64,000 bases of DNA, taken from the NCBI GenBank assembly GCA_948567375.1, contig OX419756.1, forward strand, positions 35,912,333 through 35,976,332, given 5' to 3'. This DNA comes from Lunularia cruciata. Lineage: Eukaryota > Streptophyta > Marchantiopsida > Lunulariales > Lunulariaceae. Shown piece by piece: positions 49,301 through 61,709 of the stretch. The notes under the pieces were generated by a model that did not search any database, was not told the DNA's origin, and saw only the letters and a list, made by a program, of their open reading frames with translations. How positions within the stretch are numbered: position 1 is the stretch's first letter; every line of letters starts with the position of its first letter. The position numbers and the translations under genes are program-made.

Positions 49301-50871
49301 TTCATGTCATCTTTGATGCACTATCACAACAACTTGATTTGAAATGTCTTCCTCTCATCATAATAGTAATTAGTGTCAATAGATTCAAAAGTCCAAATCA
49401 AGTTTAGGACAACTTTACAACAAGATCCCATCTTTTAGATGGTACAAGGTCATATTGTAACACACAATAAGGAATATAAGACCTTCTCCTTCAAGGAAAG
49501 CCGTTTATTATGTGACAACTAGATCTATGTTCCAATTAAGAGTTATCTATGACTTGTGTGCCTTCAAAAAGTCCATGACATACCAATTATTGGTCACATC
49601 AATGTGGACAAGACATTGGATACCGTACACGCAAATGGTTGTGGTCCAACATGGCATAAGATGTTTGAGAGTTTGTCTAATCTTATGAGAGTTGCCAATG
49701 CAACAAGGCTAGCAACCAAAATTGAGTGGACTCCTTCAACCAATTCTCATCCCATCTGCTTGATAGGAACATGTGAGCTTAGATCTCATCACATCCTTGC
49801 CCACGACAAAACAAAGGCACACAACAGTTGTGATGTTTGTTGATAAGCTTAGTAAGAAAATCAATTTAGCACCAACCTTTGATACAAAGGATGCTCCAAA
49901 ATTTTCTCAAATCTACTTCAAAAACATCTTCATGTATCATGGAATGCCTTGCATACTCATTTTTTTCCATGATCCTTGATTCACCAAAAAAAATTCCAAG
50001 CATTCTTCTAGCTAATCGGCACCAAGCTTGCTTTATCCATGGCCTATGATCCTTAAACTAATGGACAAGCTAAACGTGAGAATCACATCTTGGGAGATAT
50101 GCTTTGTGCTTTCACCATACCAATTGGAATAGATGACTTGCAATTGTTGAGTTTACCCACAATAATTCCAAACAGGCAAGCATTGGATTCTCTCCCTTCT
50201 TTCTTAATTTTGGCCAAGACCCACTTGTTTCAGGTTCTTTCCTTGCTCCTCCTCCTCTCATGTCCCTCATACTTCCACCTTCTTTACCACAATATCCCAA
50301 TCCCTACAACAAGCCCAATCTTATTTCCTTGTTGCTCAAAATTGTTTAAAAAAAACATGGACGTCAACATCATCATGATCTTACCTTTCAACTTGATGAT
50401 AAGATCATGCTTTATTTTAGTAACCTATCCCTCCACCTTGATACCCAACTTAATAAACTTGCTCTTAATTAAATAATTCCCTTTGATATCATTCAAATTG
50501 TTTCTCTTGTTGCTTATTGACTTGCCTTGCCTTGACATATGCAAATCCGCTTTATCTTTCATATTTCTAAGTTGAAACTCTTTGTTTCTAATCAATCTTC
50601 CTTTTCCTCTCATGTCCAACCCCTCTTCTTCCTATCCCTTTCCCATCCCCATCAACAATCATAAGGATTATGATGTTGATTGTATCCTTGCACGTCACCA
50701 CATTCAACATGGCCGCCAACAACATATGAAGTACAAAGTCCTTTGGAAAAGGTATCCACTTCATGATGCCACTTGGGAGCCTCTTTCTCATCTCCAAAAT
50801 GAAAAATAGCCATCCATGAGTTTGAAGCTTTTATTGTGATGAGGATGTCTTCAACTAGCGGTGGGGGAATA

Positions 50872-51946
50872 TGTAACAATATGGAATATATTGACAAGTT
50901 AGGCGAGGCTAAAAAGTAGCAAATATGCCAATTTAACCAAGAATTATAAAATTATTCTAAAAGTATCAAGGAAGCTACTTGGTACCTCTAAGTATTGGGT
51001 AATGTGCATGCCAAGTTGTGACTTCTAGGAGGAAACTTCTTGGGAAGCTTCCTAGCTAGTTTAGCTTGCACACCAAGTAGGTGGCTTCTTAGGAAGCTTT
51101 AATACTAATAGCTAGATATATTATCTAGAGGTGAAAATTGGTTTGATAACATTTGGAAGGATATTATATGTGATGGACTAAGTAGATCAAATAGATGTAT
51201 CACCAAAAGAGTACTTCTACTAATAGGGTAGAAGTTGAAAATAGTCTAAAAATTCTTAAGCCAATTTTGGAAGCTTGAACAGATAAATTAGGCCTCCAAA
51301 ATATGAAAATTGTCCCCTTTTGCAATAGAAAAGGTTGGTCTTCCCCGCTCCTTGTTTGTCTTATCAAGAGCTTTCTAATGGTACCTTACCCATATGACTT
51401 TGAGACTCTTACAAGAAGATTCTCTAAAGATTCCCTTTGGTCAAAGCTTAGTTGACCAACTAAATAGGACCAAAATCTATATGTCACCCATACATGCAAC
51501 TAATCTAAGGATAGAGATTGCTAACATGTCACCAATCTATGTAGTTAATCCAAGGATGGAGCTTCCTTTGAGGGAATCCGCTTTGTTATATAATAAAAAC
51601 AAGGTGCTCCTTTGGGGCATCAAAATTTTGAGTGTAAAAGCTTTGTGTTTCTTCTTTTGAGTTTCCTCTTGGAGGTTCTCCTTTCCTTGAAATATTACAA
51701 AAGCTTCCCAGCTAGCTTAGCTTGCACGCCAAGTACACAACTTCTAGAAGGAAGTTTCTTGGTTAGCTTGGCTTGCACTCTAAGAAGGTGGCTTATACAA
51801 AGCTTCTCAAGAGCCTTATATGCTTCACTATAACTACCAAAGCTTAAGCCCATGCTAGGCATTTGGAGTTTCCTTCATTCAAGAGTCCTAGTGTGATCTT
51901 TCATTTTAATCTTCCATTCTCTTATTTCTCTCCTTGGTCTTTTACA
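50872..51946 (+). repeat. 3' LTR, family A, interrupted by a solo LTR
   Basis: It starts TGTAACAATATGG after the GCGGTGGGGGAATA purine tract and ends CTTTTACA. Without the nested insert (51098-51699) it is about 470 bases, matching the 5' LTR length. Confidence 0.85.
51098..51699 (+). repeat. Solo LTR, family B, nested in the 3' LTR of the family-A element
   Basis: It runs from a degenerate TGTAATACTAATAGCTAG to GAAATATTACA. Flanks GAAGC and AAAGC match in 4 of 5 positions. It carries the GGTGCTCCTTTGGGGCATC and TATATAATAAAAAC words shared by all family-B LTRs. It is the youngest layer of this stack. Confidence 0.85.
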
Positions 51947-54360
51947 CTTATATTCCTCCAACTCATGAGGTGATAGTCAATATGGAGCCTTAAAAGGAGG
52001 TTTCTTCCTTGAAAGTATGTAGATTTTATGATCTACTATCCTTTTTGGTGGTAATCTTGAGTAAATCATCCAGAAAGATATCTTGAAACTCATTGACCAC
52101 ATCTTTCAAATTCTCAAGAATTTGTACATTGAGTTGTAGATTCTAGACTTCTCATATTAGACCTATGCAATAACTATCTATCTTATTGATAGTTGTTCCT
52201 ATGACATAAAGATATAATTCTTGCCTTTGTGATCTTTCTTTAACCTTAATGATCTTCTATTGGCTAGTTCTCACTATTTTCTTTCTTTAGTTAACCGTGG
52301 GGTTGTAGTGCTCCATCTATAACATGCTTAAGATCATATCATAATGAGCTTACCGTATCACTTACCACTCAACTTCTTCTTGATACTCTCCTACAAAGAG
52401 TGCCACCTTTCTAGGTAATGACGCAATCATCTCTGTTTGACTATTTGGTAACTCTACTTCTTCATTCCCCTTCTCTAGTTCTATCTCCAACCTTATTGCA
52501 ACAATGCAAGACAAAAAATTATTTATTGCTCTAGGATCTATCAATACTCTCACCTTATTTCTTTCTATGATTCCATTTATAATAACCAATCATGTGTTTA
52601 TCTTCCTCAATTGCACACTTGTCCTCTTCCTCTCTCCACTTTTCTCTTCTCTATTGAGCCAATAAGATCACAAGGTCCATTTATGGGTAATCATTGTTTT
52701 TCAATGTGATTTAAACATCCTCCTCTTCAATTCATCTATCCATGTTGTTCAAAGGTCACTTGTATGGAGGCCAAGGGCCTCTAGGAAGACAAGCATGACA
52801 GTTGATGGCTATGTGCCTAACTTAGCTACAATTTTAACACCGTTGTTGTTTTGCTCAAGCTTCTTCTCCTCATGGGATTCCATCCTTCCTTTCTTTGACC
52901 TATCTCCATTCTCCTTGGAGCCCTTATTGTCCTTGGTCTTCATATCAAATGTTGCCTAATTCCATAAGAATCCCTAAAATGGAGCATCTCAACCTGATAT
53001 TGTTGCATCAAGACTACCCCTTTGCCTCTTCCAAGTGCCATGGTATTCTTTGAGCACATGCAATGGCTTCAAAAACAATGTGAGGATTTTGTACCATTAC
53101 TTCTTGACAAATTTTCTCTTTCAATCCTTGTTTGCAATTGCCGAGAGATTTTTTGGACTCATATTAGTTATCACGACTTGCAAATCAAGAAATGTCTCTA
53201 TGTACTCTTGTATGTTGTTCTTCTACTTCAACCCTTAGAGTCGGGTTTGGACCATTTGCAAAAGATCTACTGGAAATTATTTAGCAACCCTTCTTACATT
53301 GCCATCCAAGTGATCTCTCTTCATACCAACAATGATTGTTCCCAAGCAGCATACCAAAAGCAAGCTTTATCATTGAAGTACCCTCATGCAAACACGCTTG
53401 TAGAATGATCAATGATCTTAATTGAATAATCAAAAGTATTAATTCATTCTTGAAATCTAGTTGTCCATAGAAGATTATCCCTTGTTAGGCTTGATGTTGC
53501 ATGTCTTCTTCATCCATAGTAACAATGTGGCTTCATTGTTGACCGAGGTCAATATCATCAACATGAATGACTCTCTAGGTATTTTGGCCATTGGTTTTGG
53601 ATTTTGGGGTGGTTCCTCTTCTTGCATTAGTTGAGCATTCCTAAAGGTATGTACTTGACTTTATAATGCTTCCATTTTCATCATGATCTCCCAAAAATTG
53701 TTCAACATCCCTTACATCCCTTGCATTAGATCTTGCAATTGTAGCTCCATGATTTGTAAACACAATAAACACTCAATTGCTACTTCCTACTTCAATAGAG
53801 GGTTAATATGATCACTCATGAGGAAGCACAAACTATTGAGACTACCATTGGGACCTCAGAGGCTATCACTTGTTGATAATATTTCTCACCAAAATTGCAG
53901 ACTGCAAAATCCTTAAACATCACTTTTGGTCTAACCATATAATGGATTTATACTTGCATGTTGAAAGGGAGAGGATTTGGTATATTCAAATCCATTGCAT
54001 CATACCAAAATGTAAATTTTCAAATCCCACTCTCTATTGTATATCACCATAGGTAAAATCACCAAGTTTGGTGAATTTATCATTATGTCCATGAACTCTA
54101 CTCCAAAATGATAAACAATATATACTCTTACTTGTTCACACTTGATGTACGTAATCTTGATGTAGAATGGATTCAAAAATAAAAGTGGAGTGTAGAAAAT
54201 TGTCTTCCAGGTGTCTCCATTTTATCCTCTCTTTAAAACACTCTTAATCTATCAATTGCACTACATTTTTTTCACTTCCAAATTGCTTAGTCTTAATAGC
54301 CCCTGTTCCTCCAGGACAGGTGATCCATTATCTAAGATTAAAAAATTGCTCTAATGCTAT

Positions 54361-54922
54361 TGTAATATTCTGAGGATAGGAGAACTCCCAAGAGAAACAC
54401 AAGAAAAGAAACACAAAGTTTCCATACTCAATACTTTGATGCCCCAAAGGAGCACCTTGTCTTTATCATAATAAAGACAAAGAGGATACCCACAAGCAAA
54501 GCTCCATCCTTGGATAAGATATTTGGATTGGTGACATATCAACAAGCTCCACCTTTTGATTAGTTGCATGGATAGGTGACATGTTGATCATTGTCCTATT
54601 TGATTGGTAAAACAAGTTTGACTAGAGAGAATCTTCCTTTAAGAAATTCTGAATTGTATGGGTGAAGTACCATTGGAAAACTCTTCATGAGTCAAAAAGT
54701 TGGGAGAGTCAAATTTTTATTTTCAAGGCCTAATTCATTTATTTAGGCCTTTGAAATTGGATTTGAAGTTTCACGGTGTTTTTGGATCCTGCCTTATTGA
54801 TAGAAATATTCTTTTGGTGACACCTCTATCTGATCTATTTAACTCTTCATATATAACATCCTTCTAGATGTTACCAAGCTAATTTCCACCTCTAGATAAT
54901 ATGTCTAGCTATTGGTATTACA
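54361..54922 (-). repeat. 5' LTR, family B
   Basis: On the minus strand it runs from TGTAATACCAATAGC to GAATATTACA. The words ATAGCATTAGAGC follow, a degenerate match to TGGTATCAGAGC, which marks it as a 5' LTR with its primer site to the left. Confidence 0.75.
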
Positions 54923-56092
54923 CCTATCTTTCGGATATTAAATATGCTTGAGTGATGTGATTTCAATGAAAACAATTTATTTCATTGTATAGAACAAAAA
55001 ATCTAGACAAGAATATATACATGATCCATGCATATAGAATAAATAATATTTTTGGTTTGTTTCTAAAATAATAATATTATTTATTATTTCTTTGTTTCTT
55101 TAAAACTGATTAGATCAAGATGCCTACTATAAAGTGTTGAAAGTTAAGGTTATATATGTTGGACTCTTATCCAATATAAATTACCCTAACTTTTGAACAC
55201 TTTATAGTAACAAGATTATGACAAGATTGGACCTTCAATAATGCATATTGGTGACTGTCCAATTCAGTAATACACCAATTATGCATGCACCATGGTCTAC
55301 ACAAGAGAATATGTTGTTCACGTCATTGAGGCTACGTTCACATGAACACACAATTAACATTACTAGTGATCAGACTTATGTGTCATTAAGAGTTGTAATA
55401 CTCTAAGGACAAGAGAAATTTTGAAGAGAGATACAAGAGAGAAACACAAGTTTCACACTCAATACTCCAATACTCCAATACTCCAATACTCCAAAGGAGC
55501 ACATTCTCTTTATTCTATAACAAAGAGGATCCCCTCAAAGGAAGCTCTACCTTTGGATCAGATACATGGATTGGTGACCTATCAATCAGCTCCATCCTTG
55601 GATTAGTTGTTTGGATGGATGACATGTCAATCCTTCTCCTATCTAGTTGGTCAAATGGGTTTGACCAAAGGAAATCTTCCTATAGGGAGCTCAAAATTGC
55701 ATAGGTGAGGTACCATTGGAAAAATCTTGATATGAGAAATCATACGGGAAGAGAAGGCAAACCTATTCTTGGGGGAAGGAATACATCTATTTTTGAAACC
55801 TAATTCATCTGTTTAGGCCTCCAAAATTGGCTTTAAAGTTTTCAAGCTATTTTGGATTTTGCCTTATTAGTAGACGTACTCTTTTGGTGATACCTCTGTC
55901 TGATCTTCCTAGCCCATTGTATACAACATCCTTCTAAATTATACCAAGCCAATTTTCACCTCCAAATAATATGTCTAGCTACTTGTATTACCAGAGCTTC
56001 TACTAGCTTGCACATATAATAGTCCAATCATAGACTAATTAATCACAATCATACTAACTTGAGTTACTCAAGACTTGAGGTAACTCCTAACA
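54923..56092 (-). repeat. Probable 3' LTR of a Ty1/Copia element, interrupted
   Basis: On the minus strand, CAAGGGGGAGAT (a Copia-type purine tract, plus positions 56093-56104) is followed by TGTTAGGAGTTACC, the likely LTR start at 56092. The LTR runs left, is interrupted by the solo family-B LTR at 55394-55992, and continues to somewhere right of 54923. Its far end could not be fixed. Confidence 0.55.
55394..55992 (-). repeat. Solo LTR, family B, inside the Copia LTR
   Basis: Both ends fit the family-B LTR. Flanks AGAGT (left) and AGAGC (right) match in 4 of 5 positions. It contains an 8-bp tandem repeat (AATACTCC, about four copies) at about 55462-55494 near its TATA-side end. Confidence 0.8.
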
Positions 56093-56369
56093 ATCTCCCC
56101 CTTGACTCATGTCTTGGGGTCCTTAACCTCTATAACTATATAATTTCCCTACGGGAAGTCATGGAAGGAAGCCTAACATAGGTCCCTTTGTAAACTAGAG
56201 TTAACTAGAACTAAGCCATAACATAAACAAGATAGAGTAAAATCATATATAAAGATAACACAACTGCTAGTCTACTTTACTTGTGCCCATATGCAACAAA
56301 TGCAGTTTGATACAATGTCTCTCAAAACTTTCAAAAGAAATCACTTGTAAAAGCATCAACAAGATTGCA

Positions 56370-57170
56370 TTTACCGTCAATCATTGATTAGCTCAATCAT
56401 TTTATCAAACATAGCTTGTTTGAGAAAATGATACCTAATGTCAATATGTTTCACTCTATTGTCCATTACTTGATTTATAACTAGATGTAATGCACTCTTG
56501 CTATCACAATGCACATTCACAATTTCATGAGTCAATCCCATCTCTGTGATAAGCCTATCCAACAAGATTGCTTCCTTTGCTACTCTATACTCAACTTTTG
56601 TAGTAGACTAAGCTACGTACTTTTGCAATGTAGATCTCCAACTTATGCATCCATCTCTAAGTATGAACACATACTCAAACATAGATTTACTCCCCTCTAG
56701 ATCTTTGTCCATAGTCAACATCTACATAACCGATAAGTGATTTGGCATTGTAAGATTTAGCATCAAACACAAGGCCAAAATCCAATGCACTATTGAGATA
56801 TTTGAGGATCCACTTCATAACTTCCCAATATATCCTCCCTAGATTTGACATGCATTTGCTAGTCTTGCCCATACTAGAGCAATGTCAGGCCTAGTACTGA
56901 TCATAAAAAACATGAGACTTCCCGGTGCCTTGTCATAGGGGATCTTGGACATCAAAGCTTTCTCCATGGCATCTGTTGGACAAAGAGCTGATGAAAGCTT
57001 GAAGTGAAGAGCCAAAGGAGTACTCACAGACTTGCAATTCTCTATATTAAATCTTGCAAGTACCTTTCTATCATACTTCCCTTGAGGTAACCACAACTTC
57101 CCATCCTCCAAGTTTCTTTAGATCTCTATCTCCAAAATCCTCCTTCTTGTACCAAGTGTCACGCCATTTG
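56370..57170 (-). mobile_element. Fossil Ty1/Copia pol, RT end and RNase H
   Basis: On the minus strand, about 57170-56840 reads as the Copia RT 3' end (KLWLPQGKYDRKVL, PGSLMF, RPDIALV). About 56870-56690 covers the linker with WILKYLNSALDFGLVF and GYVDVDYG. About 56565-56377 carries the RNase H end with HCDSKSALHLV and HIDIRYHFL. The 5' part of the element is absent. It is broken in several places. The purine tract and LTR follow at 56104. Confidence 0.85.
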
Positions 57171-58890
57171 TAGCATCATACCTAGATTGCTCAAACTTTA
57201 GAGAAGTAGTGTTAGTAGTCAAGAGTATTTTGGTAGTTACTCATAGACTACTTGTTGATGGTCAAATTTCATATTTAGGGTACTGACTATATGGTGGGGC
57301 CCATTGTTACTTTCACTATTCATATCATTGGGTGTGTCGTCAACAAAACCGTTAGGGTTTGAGACGTAGCTTGAGTCCAAGGGGGATACTTTTGAAGTGT
57401 AGCTCTAGAGAGCTCACTTCTTTGATGTTGAGCCTTTGAGTTATTGGCTATAGTGGATAGAGGCCAATGAGCATCACTTGGATTCTCTTAGCTAGAGTGG
57501 GTGTGACTTGACTGTAATCAATGCACAATTGTTGGTAGATTATTGAGTGACAGATCAAGTATTGATCTGATTGAGTGTGATTCAAGTTGTATAAACAAAT
57601 TGATTACATCAAAGAAGTGAGGTCAAGGGGAAATTGGGTGCAAGAATTGAGAATGTTGATGGTATCTCCAAGACTTGTAGATCATTGGTAGCTTGATCAA
57701 AGTTTTGATTTTCCCTAGTATGCAAAAGTTTGTTTGATTGATACACATTTGGAAATGAAGCAAATGGTATGCAGAAGTGTTGGCCAAATTTTGAGAAGCA
57801 ATTTTCAAGCAATAATTGTGATTTTGAGCTCATGAGGTGAAAGTAGGACCAATTTGGTGCAAGGTTAAGCTCAAAAAGTGAAATTGAAGGTGAAGTTAGG
57901 AACCCATCCCATGAATTTGTGATTTGGAGAAACTTGTCATTTCAATTTGGCTCAAGTGGAGAGTTATTGGAGGATTTGATGGTTGGCTAACTTTAGGGAT
58001 TTATGTCAGATCTTACATCAAATTTTTGCTAGAGTTTACATTAGATTTTTGCCAGATTTGGAGGAGTTTCACTTGTTGGCCAAATTTGGAGGAGTTTTGC
58101 TTGAGTTGGAGAAGTTTTGCCAAATTTAGAGAGGGCTTCAAAGTGGAAAAAAGAAAGGCCTTATTTGGCATGTAGAAGCTTCAAGGCATAGAGCTATGGG
58201 CTATGAGAGGCTACAAAGGCCAACTTGTTGGCATGAGGCTAGCTAGTTTAGAGTAGATTTTGGTCATTGTTTGGCAAAATCTGCCCACTTTGCTAGATTG
58301 TGCGCAATAGGATTTGATTCCTTGACCTTTGGTTCCTAGACTAGTGCTCTAGCCAACTGGTCCACCTTCACTTGTTGTCCAAGTGATTGTTCTATTGTTA
58401 TCTATACACTTGTAGCTTTAGCTAGGAGAGACAATTTGATCCCATTCTTGGTGATCTTGGTAGCTTAGGAAGTAAATAACCCATATTATATCAAATGCCA
58501 AAGAGTGGCAGAGTCAGTCCAATGTTAACTTATGAGATAGAGTGCTTTTGTTTAGATTTCTTGTGATTGGACCTCCTCCATTCTCTGATTCCTATTTGTG
58601 TACCATGTTTGTGTGAGGTGCCTTGACTTTAGAGCATTGGTGCTCTAGTGTGCTCTTGGTAGTGAGGCTGGAGTGATGACCAATCAAACTACCTATGTTT
58701 CTCTTTGGTGAAGCAAGAATTGATGACTTGTAGAGAGTGCGTGTTGTGATGGTAGGTTATGAGTTGCCCTTTTGCTTAGTGTAGTTGTCCTAGTTAGAGC
58801 TACATTAGTTGGTGATGTATAGTTGGTGGTGTTGGCACTTGGAGGTGTTGGCACTTGGTGGTGATTTTTGGTAGGGTACTTGTGGTGGTT
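57171..58890. other. Unassigned repeat-like region before the methyltransferase-bearing Gypsy element
   Basis: It has no convincing gene. About 57930-58150 contains repeated GGAG(A/G)AGTTTTGC words. It could include the 5' LTR and leader of the element that follows, but no LTR pair can be shown because the 3' end is outside the window. Confidence 0.35.
58296..58366 (-). pseudogene. tRNA-derived sequence (tRNA pseudogene or SINE head)
   Basis: On the minus strand it begins GGTGGACCAGTTGGCTAGAG, with an A-box-like TGGACCAGTTGG. It continues to a B-box-like GGAATCAAATCC at tRNA spacing, within GGTCAAGGAATCAAATCC. Acceptor and anticodon stems do not pair well, so this is not a working tRNA and the isotype cannot be assigned. 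Confidence 0.5.
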
Positions 58891-61009
58891 TTGGTTATGG
58901 GATGTAGTTCTTGGTTACTTTGTCAAGACTGAGTTCTTTGGGGATTCCAAAGGAGACAACACTGCAACTTGTAGTGGGTTTACTCAAAGTGGTGTTTGAT
59001 TTCAACTTGTATCTCAAAGTCCCAATGAGGGAGGAGATTGACTTTGAATCGGAGTTTGATATAGGAGCTGATTCAATTGAGAGTGCACTTGGTGTGTCTG
59101 CACCATTATTGTGGGATATGGACAAGATTTATGGGGTCTCCAAAGGTCCCAAGCATTACTCTGGTATAATAGGTACTATTGAGTTGGATGACTTCATCCA
59201 AGAGTTTGATAGTTGGTGTGATTTGCAATAGATGCAAAACCCAACTTTGTTCACACCCTTCATGGGCATGGAAAGGGTTGTTTCAACATTTGGAGGGTCC
59301 ACCGATGGACGACTACCATGAGTTTAGGAGAGCTCACTTGGAGGAGATTTAGCTATGGATATAGTATTGGTCTCCAAACTATATCTCCATTACTTCAGGC
59401 TTCTTTTTTAGGGGTAGGTTGGTAGTACCCATGAGTTCTAGCTCTAGTATCATTGGTGGATCTCTTGGAGATGGTGGTACTACTACAAGAGGGTGGTGTA
59501 GTACCGAGGTTTAAATCCATGGTGGAGTTCTTCTAATCTTTGAGGTTGAACTACTAGGGAGTGTGGACTGACAAGCTAAAGAGCTTGCAAGAGTTCTAGC
59601 GGAAGGCTAGAGAGAGCCTACGCAAGGTATACACTTGCATGAGATGGCTGATCAATTTTACTTAGGGAGTTATTGAGGCCCAAGCAGTCTAGTTTTGGTA
59701 TGGGATATTGGACAAGGAGTTGCAATGTAGAGTTCTTGATGCTATGTTGCTACAGGCTACTTTGGCAATGGTCTTTGGTTTGGCCGTGTATTGAGATCAA
59801 CATGGTGAAGGAGAGAGTGGTGAAATTTGGATTTTGTAAGGAGACCTCATCTACAACTATTACTTCTTCTAGAGTGCACCATGCCATGTTGGTTTCCAAG
59901 GATAGGATAGCCTAGATCCTATAAGTGAGTGGAAGGCCTAGTGTTGCAAGATCCTTACCTTCATTTTTAGGTCAGTAGTAGCCAGTGAGTGGTGGTGTTG
60001 GACTTGTGGTGAACCTCATCACAAGAGAGAGTGCACTTAGAGCAACAGACTTGATATCTCTAGTGCATCACAGCCAACATAGAGACAATGTGAGCATTGC
60101 CATAGATTTGGTCACACTAGTGACCAATGCTTTGACTTACATCCAAAGTTACAAAGTGGTAAAGTTGCTAGTATGGTAGGTAGTAGAGGTGGTGGTAGAA
60201 GATCCACACCTAGTAGAGATGTAGTACCTGCCTTTACTTCTGATACAACCATGGCTACTCAAATTTAGCAATTGGAGCAAAGATTTGCTAGCATGGTCAT
60301 AGCTCAAAGGAGATCAAATTCAGATGCTCAGGCTTCTATCTCACATGCAAGTGATAGAGACATCTTAAACTTCATGTGCGGAGCAACATAGGTAGATGCA
60401 TCTATTGTAGTGACTAAGAGTGAAATACATGCTCCAAAGCCTAGAGGAGCATCAGTGGAGTTAGACCCATAGAGAGGAGAGGTTGGTAGATAGCTTCTCC
60501 AATCTTTTACACTCTCTGAGGCATTACATACAACATCCATGGCTCCTGGACGTCCTAGTTCAGGTGTGGTAGGTGGTGATAGGATGCATGATGGACTACT
60601 TACTAGTCAGCCACCTACTAGTACACAAATTGAGTCTAGCACAAGGTTGAGGATGACTCAACTAAAACTACACCTTCCATTATTCTCAACCAGTGACATG
60701 TATATATTGGGAGTTGACCCAACCATGGTGTTTTGGTTGGCTGCCATGTTTTGTGATAGTAGGGATGATGTGGTTCTTACAACTCAATCAAAGGTAGTTG
60801 ATAGTGGAGTTGACTTGGTCAATGAGCATGGGATCCATTCAATGACGTATGGTTTGTGGCAGGTAGTAGCGGGTAAATTGGAGGAGTTACCAACTAGATT
60901 GGCCTTTGAGCAAGCAAGGTTAACACTTAGAGTTGTCTATTGGATAACTAGAGGGGGATTTTTCATTTGGTGGGACCTTCAAGGAAGGTATATTCACCAC
61001 AGAGGGTCT

Positions 61010-61400
61010 TACTAGACTCTGGTCTGTAGCTCCTTATGTTGGAAAAGGCTGCAATTGTTGGTTGAGAGTTATGGAAGACTGATTTAGAGAGGTGTCCATT
61101 TCAAATCCAAAAATCTCTAGGTGGTGGTTCTACACAATACATCATATGTAGAGAACTTGTTGTTTAGATTCAGCCCAATCATCTCACTAATAGCTTTGTG
61201 GTGAGAGCTCAAGCCATTGCAATAATGGCTAAGTCATATGATGTGTTAGTCAGAGGAGTAGTGTTATACCTCATGGGTTTCAATATTGACTATTGGGAGG
61301 AGATAGCCTCTTATAGACCAGGTTGGTAGTCAGGTGAGGGATGGGTATGTTGCCTATCTATACGCTTTAGTAGTGATAGTTCACTAGAGTTTGGGACCAT
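61010..61400 (+). pseudogene. Aspartic protease-like segment of the methyltransferase-bearing element
   Basis: This part reads like the retropepsin region of its Gypsy lineage. An LLDSG-type active-site block is recognisable near 61012. A YDVLV..VVLYPMGF block and a WEE..SYRPGW block follow at about 61240-61330. Fossil. Confidence 0.6.
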
Positions 61401-61709
61401 GGCAACATCAATTTTAGGTCAATGGTTCTGCTACTTGGCCCGGGGATTTATTGAAGAGGAATGCCCATGTAGAAGATACTCTAGTACTAGAGGAGATCAC
61501 TCAAATTTGGAGTATGAGTGGGATCATTCATCCACCTTGGATGTTCCTTTGTGGAGTTTAGAGGAGGCATTGCAACAACATGAAGATCAATTGGTGCAAC
61601 ATGCTTGGAGTGGAGCCTTTGTACCACTAGGCGACCAATGTGAGGATAAGGCTCTAGAGTCAATAACCTTGACACATCTGGATACCACACTCAATGCTTG
61701 GTAGTATCA

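Larger units (their letters stand above)
45804..51946 (+). mobile_element. Fossil Ty3/Gypsy chromovirus (family A), whole length, nested in the family-B element
   Basis: Parts in order are the 5' LTR (45804-46293), an initiator-Met primer site TGGTATCAGAGC (46295-46306), gag (about 46320-47420), protease (about 47450-47770), RT (about 48070-48780), RNase H (about 48900-49330), integrase (about 49540-50130), chromodomain (about 50660-50810), a polypurine tract (about 50858-50871) and the 3' LTR (50872-51946). Flanks CTTAC (45799-45803) and CTTAT (51947-51951) form a target duplication matching in 4 of 5 positions. All expected parts are in place, but coding capacity is lost through many breaks. 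The minus-strand host element's RT text resumes directly on both sides. Confidence 0.85.
40411..54922 (-). mobile_element. Fossil Ty3/Gypsy chromovirus (family B), split by nested insertions
   Basis: Read right to left: 5' LTR (54922-54361), a degenerate initiator-Met primer site (about 54360-54347), gag (about 53900-52780) with a CCHC knuckle near 52850-52800, and protease (about 52600-52370). RT begins near 52000, with RT/RNase H at 45006-43643. The integrase zinc-binding part is at about 42937-42718, the integrase core at about 42090-41300 and a chromodomain at about 41240-41060. A polypurine tract at about 41021-41007 and the 3' LTR (41006-40411) complete it. Insertions take up about 8.2 kb: one family-A element and three solo LTRs. 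Without them the element is about 6.3 kb. It is heavily broken. The outer flanks TTTAC and CCTAT do not match as a target duplication, so the two LTRs may not be the original pair. Confidence 0.75.
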
